Origin: Bacillota bacterium
GTDB lineage: Bacteria > Bacillota > Sulfobacillia > Thermaerobacterales > Thermaerobacteraceae
Reading direction: 5' to 3'
Assembly: GCA_003242195.1 (NCBI GenBank)
Contig: QGUQ01000034.1
Span: forward strand, 1-10,719
DNA length: 10,719 nucleotides
Under the pieces are notes generated by a model that was not told where the DNA came from, made no database searches, and worked only from the letters and a program-made list of their open reading frames with translations. The stretch's first letter is position 1; each line of letters begins with the position of its first letter. Shown here in pieces: positions 6,430 through 10,719 of the stretch. The position numbers and the translations under genes are program-made.

Positions 6430-7812
6430 ATGGAGTGCTGTTTCCCCGACGGCTTCTGGTGGGGCTCGGCCACCTCGGCCACCCAGAGCGAGGGCGCCGC
6501 CCGCGACGGCGGGAAGGGCAAGAACGTCTGGGACCACTGGTTCGAGCTGGAGCCCAATCGCTTCTACAACGGCGTGGGCCCCGACCGGGCGCCCCAGTTC
6601 TACTACCGCTACAAAGAAGACATCGCCCTGATGAAGGAGCTGGGCCACAATTCCTTTCGCTTCTCCATCTCCTGGTCCCGCCTCTTCCCGCAGGGCGACG
6701 GTGAGATCAACAAACAGGGTGTCGCGTTCTACAACGACGTCATCGACACGCTGCTGGACCACGGCATTGAACCCTTTGTCTGCCTGTACCACTTCGACAC
6801 GCCCCTGGCCCTCCAGGAGCGCGGGGGCTGGGAGAGCCGGGAAACCGTGGAGGCCTTTGCCCGCTACGCTGAAACCTGCTTTCGCCTCTTCGGTGACCGG
6901 GTGAAGAAGTGGTTCACTCATAACGAGCCCATCGCCGTGGTGGAGGGCGGGTACCTGTACGACTTCCAGTACCCCAACGTGGTGGACTTCCGCCGCGCGG
7001 TCCAGGTGGGTTTCCACCTGACCCTGGCCCACGCCCGGGCCGTGCAGGCCTACCGGGAGGGTGGGTACGACGGTCAGATCGGGATCATCCTGAACCAGAT
7101 GCCTGCCTATCCCCGCAGTCAGCACCCTGCGGACGTGAAGGCCGGCCGCATCGCCGACGCCTTCTTCAACCGCTCCTTCCTGGATCCCGTCGTCAGGGGG
7201 GAGTTCCCGGAGGAGCTGGTGGAGATCCTGCGGCTGCACGACGCCCTGCCGGTGATGAGGGAGGGGGACCTCGAGCTGATCCGGTCCCATCCCATCGACC
7301 TGCTGGGTGTCAACTACTACCACCCCCGCCGCGTCAAGGCCAAGGAACACGTGCCGCACCCCGATGCGCCGTTGCTCCCGGAGCATTTCTTCGACCACTA
7401 CGAGATGCCGGGCCGCAAGATGAACGTCTACCGGGGCTGGGAGATCTACGAGAAGGGCATCTACGACATCCTGATGAACCTGAAGGAGAACTACGGAAAC
7501 ATCCCGTGCTTCGTCTCCGAGAACGGCATGGGCGTGCAAGACGAGCACCGCTTCCTCCGCGACGGCATGATCCACGACGACTACCGCATCGAGTTCTTCC
7601 GCGAGCACCTGAAGTGGGTGCACAAGGCGCTGCAGGAAGGCTGTAACGTGAAGGGCTATCACGTCTGGACCTTCATGGACAACTGGTCGTGGATCAACGC
7701 CTACAAGAACCGCTACGGGCTGGTGGCGGTGGACCTGGACAACGACTACCGGCGCACGGTGAAGAAGAGCGGGCTCTGGTTCAAGCAGGTGGCCGAAAAT
7801 AACGGGTTTTGA
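6430..7812 (+). CDS. Glycoside hydrolase family 1, 6-phospho-beta-glucosidase
   Basis: A 460-residue cytoplasmic (beta/alpha)8-barrel enzyme predicted to split 6-phospho-beta-glucosides delivered by a PTS. The N-terminus PDGFWWGSATSATQSEG is the GH1 signature. The acid/base glutamate lies in THNEP (Glu166) and the nucleophile in SENG (Glu364). Near the end, WSWINAYKNRYG (residues 419-430) has Ser, Lys and Tyr where 6-phospho enzymes bind the sugar phosphate; plain beta-glucosidases have Glu-Trp there. The Lys sits one position earlier than in lactococcal LacG. The ATG at 6430 fits the family's N-terminus; GGAGGTG (6411-6417) lies 12 bases upstream, rather far. An earlier ATG at 6325 overlaps the HD-GYP stop but adds 35 unrelated residues. 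It may be co-transcribed with the HD-GYP gene; no terminator lies between them. Confidence 0.92.
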   Translation: MECCFPDGFWWGSATSATQSEGAARDGGKGKNVWDHWFELEPNRFYNGVGPDRAPQFYYRYKEDIALMKELGHNSFRFSISWSRLFPQGDGEINKQGVAFYNDVIDTLLDHGIEPFVCLYHFDTPLALQERGGWESRETVEAFARYAETCFRLFGDRVKKWFTHNEPIAVVEGGYLYDFQYPNVVDFRRAVQVGFHLTLAHARAVQAYREGGYDGQIGIILNQMPAYPRSQHPADVKAGRIADAFFNRSFLDPVVRGEFPEELVEILRLHDALPVMREGDLELIRSHPIDLLGVNYYHPRRVKAKEHVPHPDAPLLPEHFFDHYEMPGRKMNVYRGWEIYEKGIYDILMNLKENYGNIPCFVSENGMGVQDEHRFLRDGMIHDDYRIEFFREHLKWVHKALQEGCNVKGYHVWTFMDNWSWINAYKNRYGLVAVDLDNDYRRTVKKSGLWFKQVAENNGF

Positions 7813-7940
7813 CTTTGAGGTCAGTGCTGCCATTGCATCAAATGCCGGATGTCGATGTGGCCACTCGCTGCAATAGAATGAATCTGCAGCCGGTGGGCAT
7901 AATGGTCGTAAAAGGTCTCTAGTGCAGCCACACGGGGGAA
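7813..7940. other. Less GC-rich intergenic segment with a possible gene remnant
   Basis: This gap is visibly richer in A/T than the flanking genes. It contains a hairpin without a T-run, GCTGCA (7867-7872) with TGCAGC (7885-7890), possibly a weak stop for the glucosidase transcript. On the minus strand, the reading frame closing at 7821-7823 translates into a protein-like tail containing LETFYDHYAHRL and SIAASGHIDIRHLMQWQH. Upstream that frame only continues as antisense to the antitoxin gene. It could be the 3' scrap of a lost gene. I do not recognise the family, and the reading could be chance. Confidence 0.25.
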
Positions 7941-7949
7941 TGGTAGAAT
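7941..7949 (+). promoter_or_regulatory. Extended -10 promoter for the AbrB-type gene
   Basis: TGGTAGAAT is an extended -10 element (TGn followed by TAGAAT at 7944-7949). The -35 position reads AGTGCA (7921-7926), so the element would rely on the TGn contact. Transcription would begin near 7956, ahead of a strong Shine-Dalgarno AAAGGGAGG (7966-7974) and the GTG at 7984. This argues against the in-frame ATG at 7948, which overlaps the -10 itself. Confidence 0.5.
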
Positions 7950-7983
7950 GGGCACGACGCGAATGAAAGGGAGGCAGCGTGCG

Positions 7984-8283
7984 GTGGCGGTCGTCCGCAT
8001 GCAGGGACGCGGCCAGCTCACCCTCCCGGCGGCTTTTCGGAAGGCCGTGGGCGTTCGACCTGGCGATGTCCTCTTGCTTGAGGAACGAGGGCCGGGACAT
8101 TTCGAGGTGCGCGTGCTCTCCCGGCGATCCCTGCTGGAATTCCCACAGGTGCAGGTGGACGATTTCGATATGCAATCTGCCCGGGAAGAAATGGAGCAAG
8201 AATTGGCCGGGGAGGCCGTCGACAAAGGCCACCAGGAGCCCGTCGATGGCAGCCTAGAGGTGGCGGCGGCGCGGGATGCGTAG
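7984..8283 (+). CDS. AbrB/MazE/SpoVT-type DNA-binding protein, likely antitoxin
   Basis: A 99-residue protein with an N-terminal swapped-hairpin AbrB domain (about residues 3-45): VRMQGRGQLTLPAAFRKAVGVRPGDVLLLEE, broken here by the conserved GRGQLTLP and VGVRPGD motifs. Such domains dimerise and bind operator DNA. The C-terminal half is acidic and helical (EEMEQELAGEAVDKG), as in antitoxins that wrap a PIN toxin. The GTG at 7984 is chosen because AAAGGGAGG lies 9 bases upstream and a promoter -10 overlaps the earlier ATG. Its end overlaps the start of the PIN-domain remnant by 8 bases (ATG 8276, TAG 8281-8283), the classic antitoxin-toxin arrangement. The reading frame looks intact although the partner is broken, so it may persist as an orphan regulator. 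Codon use is less GC-biased than in its neighbours, hinting at transfer. Confidence 0.75.
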   Translation: MAVVRMQGRGQLTLPAAFRKAVGVRPGDVLLLEERGPGHFEVRVLSRRSLLEFPQVQVDDFDMQSAREEMEQELAGEAVDKGHQEPVDGSLEVAAARDA

Positions 8284-8580
8284 GGCCCGGCAAACGGCGT
8301 GGATCGACAGCAGCATTTTCGTGCATGCCCAGCTTCGTGATGCCCATACCGAAGCCTGCCGTAAACTTCTCGCCGCGCTCGAGGCCGTTTCCGATGGCCC
8401 CGAAAGGACACGGCCGAGTACTTGCTTCTTATGCTTCATGCGCCGGGAGTACGTACCGTTCACCCGAAAGAATCCCTCGCACGAGCGATCTCCCTGTGGA
8501 TGCGATCGGACAAGGCCTTCGTCGCAATTTTCCTGAGCGCAACCGGCAGAACGCCGGGAACAAGCAGATTGCCGGCGACG
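8276..8580 (+). pseudogene. Broken PIN-domain (VapC-type) toxin
   Basis: The first frame, from ATG 8276, reads WIDSSIFVHAQLRDAHTEACRKLLAALEAV, a good PIN-domain start with the first catalytic Asp in WIDSS. Similarity stops near 8395. From about 8407 another frame resumes PIN-like sequence: AEYLLLMLHAPGVRT, then ARAISLWMRSDKAFVAIFLSA, resembling the second half of the fold. The two pieces together are about 35-45 residues short of a normal PIN protein of around 130, so the middle with the conserved Glu appears deleted and the frames are out of register. The usual FVD aspartate is FVA here, and the distal end (GTSRLPATG) lacks the expected T-x-D motif. A functional nuclease is not expected. The boundaries are approximate. 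A frameshift from sequencing error would not explain the missing middle. Confidence 0.65.
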
Positions 8581-8606
8581 GGGCTGACAGGCAGGGGGGA
8601 TGCTGC

Positions 8607-9665
8607 ATGGCCGGTCACAAGCGGGTCGCGGTCATCCTGGCAGGGGGCGAGGGGCGCCGGCTCTGGCCGGCCAGCACACCCGAGCGGCCCAAGCAGTTCC
8701 TGCGGCTCTTCGGGGACCGGACCCTGCTGGAGGCCACCTGGGAGCGGGCCCGGGCCGTCCCGGGCGTGGACGACGTGTGGCTGGTGACCGGCGAGCGTTA
8801 CGCGGAGCTGACCCGCGCGACCCTCCCGGATCTTCCCGAGGACCGGCTGGTCCTGGAGCCGTCGGCGAAGAACACGGCGCCGGCCCTGGCCCTGGTGGCG
8901 GGCCTGATCGAACGGCACTCCCCGGACGCCACGGTCCTCGTCCTCCCGGCGGACCACCACATCCCCGACGTCGAGGCCTTCGCGGCCGCCGCGGACCTGG
9001 CCCTGCGCGTGGCAGCGGAGGAACCCGCCCTGGTCACCTTCGGCATCGAGCCCACGCGGCCCGAGACCAACTACGGCTACCTGGAGCTGGGCGATGAGCT
9101 GGCCCCGGGCGTTGCCAGGGTCCGGCGCTTCGTGGAGAAGCCGGACACGGACCGGGCCATGCGGTTCCTCCTCGCCGGCCACTTCGCCTGGAACAGCGGC
9201 ATGTTCGCCTGGCGCAACGGCGTCTTCCTGGAGGAACTGCGCCGGTCCGAGCCGGTGCTCTACGAGCTGGCCCGGGCGGTCGCCCGGGGGCGGGACTGGC
9301 ACGCCCTGTGGGAGGCGGCGCCCGCCACCTCCGTGGACTACGCGGTGATGGAGCGGTCCCGGCGGATCGTCGCCGTGCGGGGCCGCTTCGCCTGGGACGA
9401 CCTCGGCTCCTGGCTGGCGGTGGAGCGGCACGCGGCCCCGGACCGGGACGGCAATATCACCCTGGGCCGGGGGCCCGTGCGGGCCGAGGACGCCGCGAGC
9501 AACACGGTCTTCAGCGAGGAGCTCCCCGTTCTGCTCCTGGGCGTGCGCAACCTGCTGGTGGCGGCCACCCGGTCCGGACTGCTGGTGGCCGAGAAGCGGC
9601 GCCTGGATGGCTTGCGGGAGGCGCTCCGGGCGCTGGAGGCGGTGGCCCGGCAGGCGGCCCCGTGA
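8607..9665 (+). CDS. manC: Mannose-1-phosphate guanylyltransferase
   Basis: A 352-residue cytoplasmic nucleotidyltransferase making GDP-mannose from GTP and mannose-1-phosphate for surface polysaccharides or glycolipids. Motifs are ILAGGEGRRLWPAS (10-23) with PKQF (28-31), the nucleotide-binding pyrophosphorylase signature; EPSAKNTAPALAL (84-96); LPADHH (113-118), with metal-binding Asp116; FGIEPTRPETNYGYLE (145-160); FVEKPD (175-180) and WNSGMF (195-200). The length matches monofunctional enzymes; the phosphomannose-isomerase domain of the bifunctional type is absent. The ATG at 8607 is chosen because AGGGGGGA lies 6 bases upstream; the frame is open further left only across the decayed toxin gene. 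The neighbouring MurJ-family transporter suggests the left edge of a glycan-synthesis cluster. Confidence 0.95.
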   Translation: MAGHKRVAVILAGGEGRRLWPASTPERPKQFLRLFGDRTLLEATWERARAVPGVDDVWLVTGERYAELTRATLPDLPEDRLVLEPSAKNTAPALALVAGLIERHSPDATVLVLPADHHIPDVEAFAAAADLALRVAAEEPALVTFGIEPTRPETNYGYLELGDELAPGVARVRRFVEKPDTDRAMRFLLAGHFAWNSGMFAWRNGVFLEELRRSEPVLYELARAVARGRDWHALWEAAPATSVDYAVMERSRRIVAVRGRFAWDDLGSWLAVERHAAPDRDGNITLGRGPVRAEDAASNTVFSEELPVLLLGVRNLLVAATRSGLLVAEKRRLDGLREALRALEAVARQAAP

Positions 9666-9689
9666 GCTCCCGGGCCGCCCAGGTGGACA

Positions 9690-9750
9690 GGGGACGAACG
9701 CGGCGGAAGAGGACGGGTGGGGCGGGGGGAGGTCCCGCCGTTTCGTCCCC
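9690..9750. other. Large imperfect hairpin downstream of manC
   Basis: GGGGACGAA (9690-9698) pairs with TTCGTCCCC (9742-9750). After a small internal loop, CGGCGG (9701-9706) pairs with CCGCCG (9735-9740), giving 15 bp of stem around a G-rich loop of about 28 bases. It begins 25 bases after the manC stop. There is no T-run after it, so it is at best an unusual terminator. It could also stabilise the manC 3' end or act as a DNA structure next to the repeat array that begins at 9753. Confidence 0.5.
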
Positions 9751-9752
9751 GG

Positions 9753-9827
9753 CTCCCCGCTGTGTTAAACTCCCTCACTCCCCGGTGTGTTATACTCCCT
9801 CCTTCTGCGGTGTGATATAAGCTGTTG
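9753..9827 (+). repeat. Three direct 25-bp units between manC and the second murJ-like gene
   Basis: Three head-to-tail units of exactly 25 bases occupy 9753-9777, 9778-9802 and 9803-9827. Units 1 and 2 agree at 22 of 25 positions. Unit 3 is diverged (15 of 25 against unit 2) but keeps the central GTGTG-type core in register. The core boxes are TGTGTTAAACT (9761-9771), TGTGTTATACT (9786-9796, counting the T of GGTGTG as its first base) and TGTGATATAAG (9811-9821). There are no spacers, so this is not CRISPR. The A/T-rich boxes stand out in a G/C-rich background, and the array lies 74 bases upstream of the next start codon, as an operator or promoter array would. Confidence 0.85.
9763..9821 (+). 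promoter_or_regulatory. Overlapping extended -10 elements and CcpN-like operator boxes
   Basis: Each repeat unit contains TGn plus a -10-like hexamer: TAAACT (9766-9771), TATACT (9791-9796) and TATAAG (9816-9821), at an exact 25-bp period. Their 11-base boxes also fit the CcpN consensus TRTGHYATAYW, as I recall it for Bacillus subtilis: unit 2 at 11 of 11 positions, unit 1 at 10 and unit 3 at 9. No good -35 hexamer is visible. The region could therefore be tandem promoters, a cooperative repressor-binding array, or both, governing the second murJ-like gene. Binding by a CcpN homologue is inference; no such gene is in the window. Confidence 0.45.
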
Positions 9828-9900
9828 CCTGGAGCGTCCCCGGCGCGCAGCCGGGGCCTCACGACCGGGGCTGCACCATCGCGCCGGGGAGGGCCGGCCT

Positions 9901-10719
9901 TTGACCGGGCGGGGCTTGGCGAAATCCTTCGCCATCATCTTCATCCTGGGCGTGGCCAGCCGCGTGCTGGGGTTCTTCCGGGAGATGGTGCTGGCCGCGG
10001 TCTTCGGGGCCACCAGCGTCACCGATGCCTACACCATCACCTTTTCCATCCCCTTCGTGCTCTTCGCCGTCTTCGGCTCCGCCATCACCACGGTGGTCAT
10101 CCCGCTGCTCACGGGTTACCGGGCCACCGGCCGGCTGGACGACTACCGGCGGGTCGCCTGGACGCTGTTCCACGCCCTGCTGATCCTGCTGCTCGCCTTC
10201 CTCGTGATCCTGATGGCGGGCGTGGACGGCGTGCTGCGCCTCTTCGCGCCGGGCTTCACCGGCGAGACCTTCCTGCTGGCGCGGCGGCTGGCCCTGATCA
10301 TGCTGCCCGGGATCATCTTCATGGGGCTGAACGGCTGGCTCCAGGCCGTCCACAACAGCGCCCGCAACTTCACGACGCCGGCGCTGGTGGGCATCCCCCT
10401 GAACGTCATCCTGATCATCGGCACCTACTTCTTCGGCCGGTGGTACGGCATCGAGGCCGTGGCCTGGGCGTCCCTGGTGGCCATGGCTTCCCAGGTGGTG
10501 CTGCAGTGGCGGGCCCTGCGACGGGCGGGCCTGGCCTACCGGCCGGTGCTGGACTGGCGCCACCCGGACCTGGCGCTGGTCCTCCGGCGCACGGGGCCGG
10601 TGCTGGTGGGGACGGGCGCGGTGCAGCTCAGCCAGGTCGTGGCCAAGGCCCTGGCCTCGGGCCTGCCCGCCGGCAGCGCGGCCGCCCTGACCTTCGCCAA
10701 CCGCATCATGGGCCTGCCC
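9901..10719 (+). CDS. Second MurJ/MviN-family transporter (5' part; runs off the window)
   Basis: The first 273 codons of a second lipid-flippase-family protein are visible and the frame is open to the right edge. It has AKSFAIIFILGVASRVLGFFREMVLAAVFGAT-type sequence in the first helices, with Arg21, Arg27 and Asp42 matching the first copy. FSIPFVLFAVFGSAITTVVIP, LFAPGFTGE, LIMLPGIIFMGLNGWLQA and FTTPALVGIPLNVI follow. The start is TTG 9901, because GGGGAGGG (9886-9893) lies 7 bases upstream and the family's first helix begins within a few residues; no in-frame ATG precedes the first helix. Its position after manC and a dedicated operator-like array suggests export of a lipid-linked glycan, but a backup peptidoglycan flippase is equally possible. 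Confidence 0.88.
   Translation, partial: MTGRGLAKSFAIIFILGVASRVLGFFREMVLAAVFGATSVTDAYTITFSIPFVLFAVFGSAITTVVIPLLTGYRATGRLDDYRRVAWTLFHALLILLLAFLVILMAGVDGVLRLFAPGFTGETFLLARRLALIMLPGIIFMGLNGWLQAVHNSARNFTTPALVGIPLNVILIIGTYFFGRWYGIEAVAWASLVAMASQVVLQWRALRRAGLAYRPVLDWRHPDLALVLRRTGPVLVGTGAVQLSQVVAKALASGLPAGSAAALTFANRIMGLP

Noticed and set aside
6088..8232. A 714-codon open frame on the minus strand.
   Set aside because: It runs antisense through the HD-GYP, glucosidase and antitoxin genes, which have clear motifs on the plus strand. Its translation is His/Val/Leu-biased antisense sequence with no recognisable domain, as expected in high-GC DNA.
8325..8606. A manC protein extended about 94 residues at the N-terminus.
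   Set aside because: The extension overlaps the PIN pseudogene in another frame. The catalytic N-terminal motif begins right after ATG 8607, which has its own Shine-Dalgarno site.
9753..9827. A short CRISPR array.
   Set aside because: The units are directly contiguous with no unique spacers, only three copies exist, one is well diverged, and no cas gene is near.

Overview
The window is uniformly very GC-rich, with G/C-ending codons, purine-rich Shine-Dalgarno sites and frequent GTG/TTG starts. It carries Gram-positive-type genes: a cellobiose/lactose PTS, L-lactate dehydrogenase, a 6-phospho-beta-glucosidase, MotAB and an AbrB-type regulator. This fits a motile, saccharolytic, high-GC member of the Bacillota, for example a Thermaerobacter-like thermophile. 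The placement is inferred from gene content and composition only.

Layout. Left edge, + strand: the last residues of a PTS IIC permease and a complete IIA. Converging on them from the - strand is L-lactate dehydrogenase, which has its own TATAAT promoter, and behind it a MurJ/MviN lipid II flippase-family protein. A 336-base non-coding divergent region follows, with a row of hairpins and a sigma-28-like promoter match. On the + strand come motA-motB (stop and start overlap by one base), closed by a textbook intrinsic terminator. A stand-alone HD-GYP c-di-GMP phosphodiesterase and a GH1 6-phospho-beta-glucosidase come next. A less GC-rich patch (about 7.81-8.58 kb) carries an AbrB/MazE-type antitoxin overlapping a broken PIN-domain (VapC-type) toxin, probably an acquired and decaying module. 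The right end holds mannose-1-phosphate guanylyltransferase (manC), a large hairpin, an array of three promoter/operator-like 25-bp units, and the first half of a second MurJ/MviN-family gene.

How the genes fit together. The PTS components import and phosphorylate a beta-glucoside such as cellobiose, the GH1 enzyme would split the phosphorylated sugar, and Ldh would dispose of fermentation reductant. MotAB is the flagellar stator, and the adjacent HD-GYP protein lowers c-di-GMP, a messenger that commonly opposes motility. ManC makes GDP-mannose for surface glycans, so the second MurJ-family transporter beside it may move a glycan lipid intermediate rather than lipid II.

No complete unknown multi-gene system is evident. 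The most unusual item is the exact 25-bp array at 9753-9827 before the second murJ-like gene. Each unit holds a box that is both an extended -10 element and a match to the CcpN operator consensus as I remember it. The decaying toxin gene and the hairpin-rich murJ/motA divergent region are next in interest.
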